Shown in pieces: positions 8,392 to 16,540 of a stretch of 64,000 bases of DNA. The DNA lies in NCBI RefSeq assembly GCF_009299795.1, contig NZ_VIGP01000007.1, positions 1 to 64,000 of the forward strand, in the 5' to 3' direction. The notes under the pieces were generated by a model, which was not told where the DNA came from, did no database searches, and saw only the letters and a list, made by a program, of their open reading frames with translations. Source of the DNA: Brachybacterium subflavum. GTDB lineage: Bacteria > Actinomycetota > Actinomycetes > Actinomycetales > Dermabacteraceae. Both the position numbers and the translations under genes were made by a program. Within the stretch, counting starts at the first letter, position 1. Every line of letters starts with the position of its first letter.

Positions 8392-9630
8392 GTGAGCGCG
8401 AGGCCCGACGCCCAGCAGGAGGGCGCACGCGCCCTCGTCGAGACGCTGCTCGCCGGGGCGCACGGCAGCGGGACGCGCGGCGGGGCGAGCGCCGACGACG
8501 GATCGGCCGAGGGGCCCCGCGAGGGCGCCGTCGCGGTCGCCGCGGGGATCGACCGGGGCGACGGGAGCCCGCTGCGCATCTTCGGCGGACGCACCGCGGG
8601 CTTCGCGGCCGACGGCTCGGCGCTGCCCGAGGGCTCAGCCGAGCTCCCTGCCGAGGTCCCCGGCCCGGCTGGACCCGACGTCCCGTCGGACCCCGTCGGC
8701 CCCGGCACCCTGTTCGACATGGCCTCGGTGACCAAGGTCGTCACGGCGCTCACCGCCGCGACCCTCCTCGCCGACGGCGCCCTGGACCTCGAGGACCGGG
8801 CCGCGGACGTGCTGGATCCGGCCCTCGTGCCCGACGCGCGGATCACGGTGCGGCACCTGCTCACGCACACCGCGGGACTGCCGCCCACCATGCCGCTGTG
8901 GCGGATCGACGGCGCCCGGGAGCAGCGCCTCGCGGAGATCGGCCGCGCGGAGCTCGCCGCCGCGCCCGGCGCCGCCCACGCCTACTCGTGCATCGGCTTC
9001 ATCCTGCTCGGCGAGATCCTCGCCCGCCGGACCGGCACGGACCTGCCCGCCCTCGCCCGCGAGCGCGTGCTGGACCCGGCCGGCGCGGACAGCGCGACCT
9101 GGTGGCCCGACGAGCGCGCTCGCACCCGCGCCGCGGCGACCGAGTACGCGGAGGATCCGCCCCGCGGTCTCGTGCGCGGCCAGGTGCACGACGAGACCGC
9201 CTGGTCGCTCGGCGGCGCGGGCAACGCCGGTGTGTTCGCGACCCTGGACGACGCCCTCGCGATCGCCCGCGTGCTCGCAGGGACCGCCCCCGGTCCCGCC
9301 GTCCCGGAGGACCTGCGGCGCGAGATCGGCCGCGATCAGCTGGCCGCCCCCGCGACCACGGGGGCGCCGTGGCGCCAGGGCCTCGGGGTGAGGATCGGGC
9401 AGGACCTGCCGGACGGCTCCCTCGTGCCCGGCGTGCTGGGCCATCCCGGGTTCACGGGCACAGCCCTGTGGGCGGATCCCGTCACCGGCACCGTCGCCGC
9501 CCTGCTCACCAACCGCGTGCACCCGCGTCGCGAGCGCTTCGAGGTGCTCGGCGCGCGCCGGGAGATGGCCCGGCTGGCCTTCGCCCCGGCCTCGGCTCCG
9601 GCCCGGACGTCGGCGGGACCGCGCACGTGA
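8392..9630 (+). CDS. Serine hydrolase, class C beta-lactamase/penicillin-binding-protein fold
   Basis: A 412-residue member of the beta-lactamase-related serine hydrolase family. The nucleophile motif is SVTK with Ser at about 112 and Lys at 115. The second motif is YSC at about 198 where class C enzymes have YxN, and GHPGFTG stands near the C-terminus in place of KTG. Such proteins are D-aminopeptidases, esterases or D,D-peptidases; no signal peptide is visible, so it is probably cytoplasmic. GTG at 8392, preceded by GAGGGGG, is preferred over a GTG 48 bases earlier. The stop overlaps the VanZ-like gene's GTG by 4 bases. Confidence 0.85.
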   Translation: MSARPDAQQEGARALVETLLAGAHGSGTRGGASADDGSAEGPREGAVAVAAGIDRGDGSPLRIFGGRTAGFAADGSALPEGSAELPAEVPGPAGPDVPSDPVGPGTLFDMASVTKVVTALTAATLLADGALDLEDRAADVLDPALVPDARITVRHLLTHTAGLPPTMPLWRIDGAREQRLAEIGRAELAAAPGAAHAYSCIGFILLGEILARRTGTDLPALARERVLDPAGADSATWWPDERARTRAAATEYAEDPPRGLVRGQVHDETAWSLGGAGNAGVFATLDDALAIARVLAGTAPGPAVPEDLRREIGRDQLAAPATTGAPWRQGLGVRIGQDLPDGSLVPGVLGHPGFTGTALWADPVTGTVAALLTNRVHPRRERFEVLGARREMARLAFAPASAPARTSAGPRT

Positions 9631-10085
9631 GCGCACGGGCCGGCGTGCTCCGCGGCCTCGCCCCGGACCGCCTGCTCGTCGCGGGCATCGCGCTGCTCGC
9701 GAACGTCGGCTTCTACCTGCCCAGCGTGCCCGAGGCCGGCCCCGCAGGGCCCGTGCGCATCGACACGATCTACCACGTGGGCGTCTTCGCGCTCACCGTC
9801 TGGGCCCTCGGGCGCCTGCTCGCCCCGCGGCAGCGGTTCCCGATCGGCTGGGTCGTCCTCGCCGCCGCGGTGCACGCCGGGCTCATCGAGATCCTGCAGG
9901 GCGCGCTGCTCCCCCACCGCTCGGCCGACCCGGGCGACGTCCTCGCCGACCTCGTCGGGACCGCGATCGGCGTGCTCGCGTGGACGGCGGAGCGGCGGCT
10001 CAGGCGCCGGGTGTCCCCAGCGAGCGCCGAGGATCCGGGGCCGCTGCCAGCAGACGCCGCGTGTACTCGTCCTGCGGATCGCTGA
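9627..10085 (+). CDS. VanZ-like membrane protein
   Basis: A 152-residue VanZ-like protein with about four hydrophobic segments, including the family features YHVGVFALTVWAL and the IEILQGALLPHRSADPGDVLAD segment, where the Glu and the final Asp-Val-Leu-Asp are typical. VanZ homologues are linked to cell-envelope and glycopeptide phenotypes, but this one is chromosomal and has no resistance genes around it. GTG start overlaps the hydrolase stop (GTGA). The last 86 bases overlap the convergent ABC ATPase gene; the extra C-terminal residues there are Ala/Pro-rich and unlike the family. Confidence 0.8.
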   Translation: MSARAGVLRGLAPDRLLVAGIALLANVGFYLPSVPEAGPAGPVRIDTIYHVGVFALTVWALGRLLAPRQRFPIGWVVLAAAVHAGLIEILQGALLPHRSADPGDVLADLVGTAIGVLAWTAERRLRRRVSPASAEDPGPLPADAACTRPADR

Positions 10086-10902
10086 TCACCTGCTCGGACT
10101 CCCCTCGCTCGACCACGCACCCCTCGTGCATGACGAGCACCTCGCTCGAGTAGCGGCGGGCGCTGCCCAGGTCATGGGTGATGTAGAGGACCGCGAGGTC
10201 CTCCTCGCGCCGCAGGTCGTCGATGAGGTCGAGCATCGCCTTGCGGATCGTCACGTCGAGCATCGAGACGGGCTCGTCCGCCAGCAGCACGGACGGGCCG
10301 GCGGCGAGCGCGCGCGCGAAGGAGACGCGCTGGCGCTCCCCGCCCGAGAGCTCATGGGGGAAGCGGTCCAAGTAGTGCTCGGCCGGCTCGAGGCCCACCC
10401 GCGAGAGCAGCGCCGCACTGCGCTCGCGGACCTCGTCGGCCCCGGAGGGATCCTGGTGCAGCCGCACGGCGCGGCCCAGGATGTAGCTGATCCGGCGCAG
10501 CGGGTTCAGCGAGGCGAAGGGGTCCTGGAGCGTCAGCTGGACCTGCCCGGTGTACTCGCGCGGCGAGGTGCCGCCCGAACCGCCGGCGCCGCCCGCTCCC
10601 CCGCTGCCGCCGGCCACCCGCTCGCCGTGCAGGAGGATCTCCCCGGCGGTCAGCGGCACCAGGCGCGCGAGCAGGCGGCCCAGCGTGGACTTGCCCGAGC
10701 CGCTCTGGCCCACCAGCGCGGTGACCTGCCCGCGGCGCAGCTCGAGGGAGACGTCGTCCACGGCGCGCAGGATGCGGCGGTGGCGCAGCAGCCCGCGGCG
10801 ATCGCCCACGCCGTACTCCTTGACCAGGTGCCTGCCCTCGAGGACGACCTCGCCGCGCGCGGGGGCGTCAGGGGTGCTGGTGTCGGCGGCGGCGGTGCTC
10901 AT
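10000..10902 (-). CDS. Peptide ABC transporter ATP-binding protein (DppF/OppF type)
   Basis: A 300-residue ABC ATPase: Walker A GQSGSGKS at 65-72, Q-loop at Q126 (LTLQDPFASLNP), signature LSGGE at 185-189, Walker B VLLADE at 205-210 and the switch His in YITHD. The SLNPLRRI segment and the long C-terminus place it with the peptide/nickel transporter ATPases. An unusual Gly-rich insert (residues about 98-112) sits between the Walker A domain and the Q-loop. It is the last gene of the namZ-transporter operon, overlapping the preceding fusion gene by 4 bases, and it works with that gene's own ATPase domain as a heterodimer. Confidence 0.9.
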   Translation of the reverse strand: MSTAAADTSTPDAPARGEVVLEGRHLVKEYGVGDRRGLLRHRRILRAVDDVSLELRRGQVTALVGQSGSGKSTLGRLLARLVPLTAGEILLHGERVAGGSGGAGGAGGSGGTSPREYTGQVQLTLQDPFASLNPLRRISYILGRAVRLHQDPSGADEVRERSAALLSRVGLEPAEHYLDRFPHELSGGERQRVSFARALAAGPSVLLADEPVSMLDVTIRKAMLDLIDDLRREEDLAVLYITHDLGSARRYSSEVLVMHEGCVVERGESEQVISDPQDEYTRRLLAAAPDPRRSLGTPGA

Positions 10903-12785
10903 GCGAGGCTCCCGAGTGCTTCGAGGGAGTCCAGGAGACTCCGGGTGTACGGGTGGCGGGCGCCGCGGTAGATCTCGGCCGCGGGCCCGTACTCGACCAG
11001 GTGCCCGCGGCGCATGACGGCGATCGAGTCGGAGATCTCCAGCAGCAGGGCGAGGTCGTGGGTGGTGAAGACGATCGCGAAGCCGTACTGCTCGCGCAGC
11101 CGCACGATCTGGTCGAGGACCTCGCGCTGGACCAGCAGGTCCAGGGCCGTGGTCGGCTCGTCCATGAAGATGACGTCCGGCTCGAGGACCAGCGCGATCG
11201 CGATCGCGACCCTCTGCTTCATCCCGCCCGAGAGCTCATGCGGATAGGCGCCCAGGCGCTCCGGGTCGATGCCCACCCGCTGCAGGTGCTCGCGCGCGAG
11301 CTCGGTGCGCCGGGCCGGGCCGAGGTCGGGCCGGTGCACGCGGATCACGTCGTCGAACTGCGAGTGGATCGTGGTCACCGGGTTCAGGGCGTTCATGGCG
11401 CTCTGGAAGACCACGGCGATCTCCGTCCAGCGGATCGCACGCAGACCGCGCGCGTCCAGGGAGAGCAGGTCCGTCCGGTCACCGGCGGCGTCGGTGTAGG
11501 ACACCGACCCTCCGGCGATCCGCGCGGGCGGACGCAGCATGCGGGTGATGGCGTTGGTGAGCGTCGACTTGCCGCTGCCGGACTCCCCGGCCAGGCCCAG
11601 GATCTCCCCGCGGTGCAGGGTGAGCGTCACGTCGTCGACCGCGTGCACCGTGCCGTGCTCGGTCGGGTAGTCGACGCTCAGGTGATCGGCCTCGATGACG
11701 GGGTCGCCGGGCACGTCCGTCGGCCGGATCACCGGGTCCGCCTCCGGCACGGTGTCGGCGAGCGCGGTGCCTGTCGCCTGCGCCGGCGCCGATGGCGCCG
11801 CGGCAACCTTCGGCCCCGCCGGGCCCGTCGGACCCGTCGGCCCGGCGCTGACCGCCGCCCCGCCGGCGGCGGCATCTGCGGTGGTGGCGTCGCCGCCCGC
11901 GGCGCGGGAACCGCGCACCGCGCGATGGCGGGAGGCGCCCGTGCGCAGCCGCGGGTTCGCGTACTCGTCGATGCCGAAGTTGATGAGCGCGAGCCCCGCG
12001 CCGATCACGGCGATCGCGAGGCCCGGTGGGACGTACCACCACCAGGCTCCCGAGAGCAGCGCCTGCGCGCTCTGGGCGAAGTAGAGCATCGACCCCCAGG
12101 AGACGGTGGTCAGCGAGCCGAGCCCCAGGAAGGACAGGCCCGCCTCGGAGAGGATGCCGCCGATCACCGAGAACAGGAAGCCGGAGGCCACCAGCGGGAG
12201 CATGTTCGGCAGCACCTCGGCGAACATGATGCGGGTGCGGGACTCCCCGCTCGCCCGCGCGGCCTCGACGAACTCGCGGCCGCGCAGCGACATGGTCTGC
12301 GCGCGGATCACGCGCGCCGAGCCCGCCCAGGAGGTGATCGCGATGACCACGGCGATGGCGAACAGCCCGCGGCTGGGCAGGTAGCCCGTCAGCACGATCA
12401 GCAGCGGCATGCCCGGGATCACCAGGAACACCGCGGTGAGGATGTAGAGGAGGTCGTCGGCGACCCCGCGCAGATAGCCGCCGAGCAGGCCGATGACCAC
12501 GGAGAACACCTGCGAGACGACGCCCGCGACGAGGCCCACGAGCAGGGAGACGCGGGCTCCGGTGACGAACTGCGCATAGACGTCCTGGCCGGTCTGGGTG
12601 GTGCCCATCCAGTGCTCGGCCGAGGGCGGGCGCAGCAGGTCGAAGGACGTGGCCTGCGGCGAGTACCGGGCGGTGAGCGGGCCGATCACGGCGATCAGCA
12701 CGAACACCGCGACGATGATCAGCCCGGCGCGGACCTTGCCGCTGCGGGGCACGAGGCGCATGAGGGACTCTCTCGAGGTGGACAT
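10899..12785 (-). CDS. Peptide ABC transporter permease-ATPase fusion (DppC-DppD)
   Basis: A 628-residue fusion. Residues 1-283 are a DppC-type permease with an N-terminal membrane helix at about 20-37 and the EAA-loop EAARASGESRTRIMFAEV at about 174-191. Residues about 284-362 form an Ala/Gly/Pro linker with a collagen-like GPTGPTGPAGP stretch. Residues 363-628 are a DppD-type ATPase with Walker A at 400-408 (GESGSGKST), LSGGMKQRV at 518-526 and the FMDEPTTALD Walker B/D-loop. Fusions of this pair are known in Actinobacteria. It fixes a 1:1 permease:ATPase ratio and leaves one separate permease and one separate ATPase to complete the transporter. Confidence 0.92.
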   Translation of the reverse strand: MSTSRESLMRLVPRSGKVRAGLIIVAVFVLIAVIGPLTARYSPQATSFDLLRPPSAEHWMGTTQTGQDVYAQFVTGARVSLLVGLVAGVVSQVFSVVIGLLGGYLRGVADDLLYILTAVFLVIPGMPLLIVLTGYLPSRGLFAIAVVIAITSWAGSARVIRAQTMSLRGREFVEAARASGESRTRIMFAEVLPNMLPLVASGFLFSVIGGILSEAGLSFLGLGSLTTVSWGSMLYFAQSAQALLSGAWWWYVPPGLAIAVIGAGLALINFGIDEYANPRLRTGASRHRAVRGSRAAGGDATTADAAAGGAAVSAGPTGPTGPAGPKVAAAPSAPAQATGTALADTVPEADPVIRPTDVPGDPVIEADHLSVDYPTEHGTVHAVDDVTLTLHRGEILGLAGESGSGKSTLTNAITRMLRPPARIAGGSVSYTDAAGDRTDLLSLDARGLRAIRWTEIAVVFQSAMNALNPVTTIHSQFDDVIRVHRPDLGPARRTELAREHLQRVGIDPERLGAYPHELSGGMKQRVAIAIALVLEPDVIFMDEPTTALDLLVQREVLDQIVRLREQYGFAIVFTTHDLALLLEISDSIAVMRRGHLVEYGPAAEIYRGARHPYTRSLLDSLEALGSLA

Positions 12786-12788
12786 GGG

Positions 12789-13766
12789 TCAGGCCCCCTG
12801 CCGGGTTCGCGGGTCCAGGAACACGTAGGCCACGTCGGCCACGAGGTTCGCGGCGATCACCGCGAGGGAGATGATGAGGAACAGGCCCTGCATGAGCGGG
12901 AAGTCCTGCGCCTGCACGGCGCTGAACAGCGTGTATCCGACGCCCGGATAGTTGAAGATCACCTCGGTGAGCATGGAGCCGCCGACGACCGCTCCGAGCG
13001 ACAGCGCGAAGCCCGTGATCGAGGGCAGGATCGCGTTGCGGGCGGCGTAGGTGACGAGCACTCGCCGCGGCGGCAGACCCTTGGCCTCGGCGAGGGACAC
13101 GTAGTCCTCCCCCATCACGGTCACCGTCATGTTGCGCATCGAGAGCACCCAGCCGGCGAAGGAGCCGATGACGATCGTGATCGCAGGCAGCAGCGCGTGG
13201 TACAGGACGGAGCCGATGAACTCCGGCGTCCAGCCGGGGAAGAGGATCCTCTCGTAGCCGCCGGCGTTGGGGAACAGGCTCAGGTGCACCGAGAGCACGA
13301 GCACGAGGAGCAGCGCCATCCAGAAGTACGGGATCGCGTTGAGGAAGGTCAGGGCCGGCAGCACGTGGTCCGACCAGGTGCCGCGGCGCCACGCGAGGAG
13401 CACTCCCAGGGCGGTGCCCAGCAGGAAGCTCACGATCGTCGCCACGCCCACGAGCCCCAGGGTCCAGGGCAGGGCGCGGGAGATGATGTCGATGACGGGC
13501 ACCGGGAAGTGGCTGATGGACGTGCCCAGGTCGCCGTGCAGCAGGTCCTTCAGGTAGTCCACGTACTGGACGGGCAGGGGGTCGTCGCTGACCCCGTAGG
13601 CCTCGGCGATCGCCTTCTTGGCCTCCGGGTCGATCGCGCCCTGCGAGCTCTCCAGCAGGAGGGTCACGGGGTCGCCGGGCATGAGCCGCGGGATGAGGAA
13701 GTTCAGGGTGAGGGCCGCCCACGCGATGAACGCGTAGAGCCCGATCTTGCGCGCGAGGTACTTCAT
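12789..13766 (-). CDS. Peptide ABC transporter permease (DppB type)
   Basis: A 325-residue inner-membrane permease of the DppB/OppB family. The N-terminus has the family's membrane helix and the LIPRLMPGDPVTLLL motif at about 24-39, followed by a large periplasmic-type loop, and the EAA loop lies around EDYVSLAEAKGLPPRRVL. About six hydrophobic segments are visible. It starts 11 bases after the binding-protein gene and is followed 3 bases later by the permease-ATPase fusion. With that fusion it forms the membrane channel of a peptide importer. Confidence 0.93.
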   Translation of the reverse strand: MKYLARKIGLYAFIAWAALTLNFLIPRLMPGDPVTLLLESSQGAIDPEAKKAIAEAYGVSDDPLPVQYVDYLKDLLHGDLGTSISHFPVPVIDIISRALPWTLGLVGVATIVSFLLGTALGVLLAWRRGTWSDHVLPALTFLNAIPYFWMALLLVLVLSVHLSLFPNAGGYERILFPGWTPEFIGSVLYHALLPAITIVIGSFAGWVLSMRNMTVTVMGEDYVSLAEAKGLPPRRVLVTYAARNAILPSITGFALSLGAVVGGSMLTEVIFNYPGVGYTLFSAVQAQDFPLMQGLFLIISLAVIAANLVADVAYVFLDPRTRQGA

Positions 13767-13777
13767 CGCGTCCTCCG

Positions 13778-15487
13778 TCAGTCGGTGGTCCGGGTGAGCT
13801 CGCGCAGCACCAGGATCCTGTCGATCGGGCTGTAGGGGGCGCCGAGCGCGTAGGGGTGGTCGGGATCGGGGAATCCGGACCAGGACTCGGTGTTGTAGTT
13901 GAACCAGTTCGGGGCGGTCACCAGCGGCAGCGCCGGGAGCTTGTCCACCACGATGTCCTCGAGGCCGTCGATGCAGCGCTGCTGCTCGGCCTCGTCGTCG
14001 GTCGCGGTGAACGCGCTCAGGAGCTCGTCGGTAACGTCGTCGTACCAGCGCTGGAAGTTCGCGAGCACCGTGCCGTCCTTGCTCCTGTGCTCGCCCGAGA
14101 GCATCGAGCGGTACATGAACCAGGGGCTCGCGCCGGCGGAGACCGTGGAGAGGGTGACGTCGAAGCTGCCGGCGTTGCGCTTCTCCGTCCAGGACTCCAT
14201 CGAGACGCCCTGGGGCGTGAACTTCACGCCGATCTTCTGCAGCTGCTCGTTCAGCACCTGGGTGACGCTCACCCAGTCCACGAACCCCGAGGGGATCTGC
14301 AGCGGGAACTCGAGCTTGGTGCCGTCCTCGGCGGCGCGCACGCCGTCCGCCCCGCGCCGGTAGCCGGCGTCGTCGAGGACCTTCTCCGCCTTCTCCGGGT
14401 CGAACTCGAACTCCTTCCCCCGGTACCGCTTCGAGATGTACTGCTCGAAGGTGGGGCGCGGAAGGCCGGTGGGGTGCGGCGGGCCGACGTAGCCGAGCAT
14501 CGCGATGTCGGCGATCTGCTTCCGGTCGATCGCGAGCGAGATCCCGCGGCGCAGCTCGAGATCCTGCCAGAGGTCCTTCTCGAGGTTGAAGGTCAGGTTC
14601 ACGACGCCCAGGCCCGGGTAGTAGTAGCCGCGGTGCTCGGGATCCTTCGCGACGAAGATCTTGTCGACGTTGGCGACGAAGCCCCCGGACCAGTCGATCT
14701 CGCCGGCCTGGAGGGCGGTGTTGAAGGTCTCCGTGGAGTAGGAGGGGTAGTAGAGCTCGGGGACCTCGAAGTCGTCGGCCGCCCAGTGCTTGTCGTTGCG
14801 GCGGAAGGTGTAGAGCTGGTCGGAGAAGCGATCGAGCATGTAGGGACCGGAGCCGACGGGCTCCGAGATCGCGTCCTTCTCGACGTCGAGGGTCTCGAAG
14901 ATGTGCTTGGGGACGACGTAGGAGCCGCCCAGGGTCGGCGCGTGCGCGAAGGAGGGGCCTTCGAAGGCGACCTCGACGGTGCGCTCCCCCGTGCGCTTCG
15001 CGTCCTTGACGGGCAGCGCGGAGCCGTTGGTCGCGGGCTTGTCGCGGAGCATGAGCAGCGAGTACTCGACGTCCTCGGCGGTGAGCGGATGGTCGTCGGT
15101 GAACACGATGCCCTCGCGCACGAGGATCTCGGCGCTCGTGCCGTCCTCGCTGAAGGTGATCTTCTCGGCGACCCACGGCAGCGGCTTCTCCGGGTCCATG
15201 GCCGTGTACACCATGAGCGGCTCGAAGATGAGGCCGCTCGCGCCCTGCAGCGCCGTGGGCGAGTAGGGGTTGAAGTTGGGCTGGTAGACGGTGATGTCAT
15301 TCGCGTGGATGCGCAGCGGCGGGTTCTCGGCGTCCTGCGCGCCCGGGCCGCAGGAGGACAGTCCGAGGGCGGCGAGGCCCCCGCCGCCGAGCGCCGCGCC
15401 GAGCACCGTGCGGCGCGCGGGCCCGGTGGCGCCTGCGGGCCCGGAGGCGGCTGAGGGCGGGGCGGCTGACGGGGATGGCCTGGTCAT
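13778..15487 (-). CDS. Peptide ABC transporter substrate-binding lipoprotein (SBP family 5)
   Basis: A 569-residue extracytoplasmic solute-binding protein, family 5 (DppA/OppA). The N-terminus carries a twin-arginine signal (RRTVLG at 25-30) and a lipobox LSSC with the lipidated Cys at 46, so it is probably exported folded by Tat and anchored to the membrane. The mature part shows family-5 features such as PWVAEKITFSEDG and the long two-lobed body. Ligand cannot be read from sequence. Position directly behind namZ and an acetyltransferase suggests muropeptides or other cell-wall peptides. GGAGAGG upstream supports the start. Confidence 0.9.
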   Translation of the reverse strand: MTRPSPSAAPPSAASGPAGATGPARRTVLGAALGGGGLAALGLSSCGPGAQDAENPPLRIHANDITVYQPNFNPYSPTALQGASGLIFEPLMVYTAMDPEKPLPWVAEKITFSEDGTSAEILVREGIVFTDDHPLTAEDVEYSLLMLRDKPATNGSALPVKDAKRTGERTVEVAFEGPSFAHAPTLGGSYVVPKHIFETLDVEKDAISEPVGSGPYMLDRFSDQLYTFRRNDKHWAADDFEVPELYYPSYSTETFNTALQAGEIDWSGGFVANVDKIFVAKDPEHRGYYYPGLGVVNLTFNLEKDLWQDLELRRGISLAIDRKQIADIAMLGYVGPPHPTGLPRPTFEQYISKRYRGKEFEFDPEKAEKVLDDAGYRRGADGVRAAEDGTKLEFPLQIPSGFVDWVSVTQVLNEQLQKIGVKFTPQGVSMESWTEKRNAGSFDVTLSTVSAGASPWFMYRSMLSGEHRSKDGTVLANFQRWYDDVTDELLSAFTATDDEAEQQRCIDGLEDIVVDKLPALPLVTAPNWFNYNTESWSGFPDPDHPYALGAPYSPIDRILVLRELTRTTD

Positions 15488-15499
15488 GGGCGTCCTCTC

Positions 15500-16540
15500 C
15501 TAGGAGGTCGGGGCGGCTGTCGACGGGACGGGCAGCGTGAACGGGGTGGTGGTCGCGAGCGGGCGGAACCCGCGCGAGAGGTAGAGGCGGTGGGCCGGGC
15601 CGCTCGCGGAGGTCCACTGGAACCAGGCGCGGCGCGCGCCCGCGCGGGCCATGCGCGCGAGGGCGGCATCGAGCAGGGCGCCGCCGACGCCGCGTCCGCG
15701 GGCGGCGGGCAGCACGCCGATGGGGCCGAACCGCTCGGGATCCGCGCCGACGACATCCCAGGCGGCGAACCCGAGGATCTCGCCCGCGCCGGGTGCATCC
15801 CCCGCATCCGACGCATCCCGCGCGAGCAGGATCGTGCCCGCGGGCCCCTCGTCCGCCCCGCGCCCGCGCGCCGCCTCCTCGGCGCGGCGCGCGACGTGGC
15901 GGCCGAGCAGCTGCGCCCAGTCCTCGGAGAGGTGACGGCGCACGGCGGCGAGCGCCTCGGGCACCTCCTCGGGCGTGCACGGGGCGATGCGCAGATCGGG
16001 AGGCCCGCCGGGGTCCGCGGTGGGGGCGGCGCACGCGAGATCCGCGAGGTCCCGCTCCATCGCGAGCGCGCTGCCCGCGGCGCGCGCTCCCCGGGCGCGG
16101 AGGAAGGCGGCCGTGCCGGGGTCGGCCGCCTCGTCGATGCCGGGGGCCGCGTAGGCCAGGGGTCGTCCGCTGATCACGAGGGACTCGGCGCCCCACCGCC
16201 GTGCGTGCGCGAGCGCCTCCTCGAGCAGGAGAGTGCCGATGCCCCGACGGCGCTGCGCGGGGTGGACCGCTCCGCACACCAGGTACGCGACGCCGTCCTC
16301 CTGGGCGACGTGCGCGAAGCCGAGCGGCCTCGTATCCACCGCGGGCTCTGCGGCGTCCTCGGCGACCAGCACGAGCGAGCTGCGCGGGTCGGGATCCGCG
16401 AGCACCAGGAGCGCGAGGACGCGCGCGGTGAGGGGAAGCGCGGTGCCCTCGGTGAGCGCGGCGAGCGCGGGCAGCTCCCCGCGGCGCAGTCCCTCGCGCA
16501 CGCGGATTTCCCCGGATGCGGGGCCCGTCGGCCCCGTCAC
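15500..16540 (-). CDS. Tandem GNAT N-acetyltransferase
   Basis: A 346-residue protein with two GNAT domains. The first has the acetyl-CoA loop VHPAQRRRGIGTLL at 92-105, the second VLPAARGRGVGGALL at 276-290. The N-terminal copy is probably the degenerate partner, as in many tandem GNATs. Substrate unknown; small amines, amino sugars or peptides are possible. The GTG start at 16540 overlaps the namZ stop by 4 bases, so it is translated with namZ. Within a cell-wall recycling operon it might modify recovered amino sugars or peptides; this is inference. Confidence 0.82.
   Translation of the reverse strand: MTGPTGPASGEIRVREGLRRGELPALAALTEGTALPLTARVLALLVLADPDPRSSLVLVAEDAAEPAVDTRPLGFAHVAQEDGVAYLVCGAVHPAQRRRGIGTLLLEEALAHARRWGAESLVISGRPLAYAAPGIDEAADPGTAAFLRARGARAAGSALAMERDLADLACAAPTADPGGPPDLRIAPCTPEEVPEALAAVRRHLSEDWAQLLGRHVARRAEEAARGRGADEGPAGTILLARDASDAGDAPGAGEILGFAAWDVVGADPERFGPIGVLPAARGRGVGGALLDAALARMARAGARRAWFQWTSASGPAHRLYLSRGFRPLATTTPFTLPVPSTAAPTS

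Noticed and set aside
9627-10085. Glycopeptide resistance locus because of the VanZ-like protein
   Set aside because: No vanHAX or vanRS genes; VanZ-like proteins are common membrane proteins in Actinobacteria.
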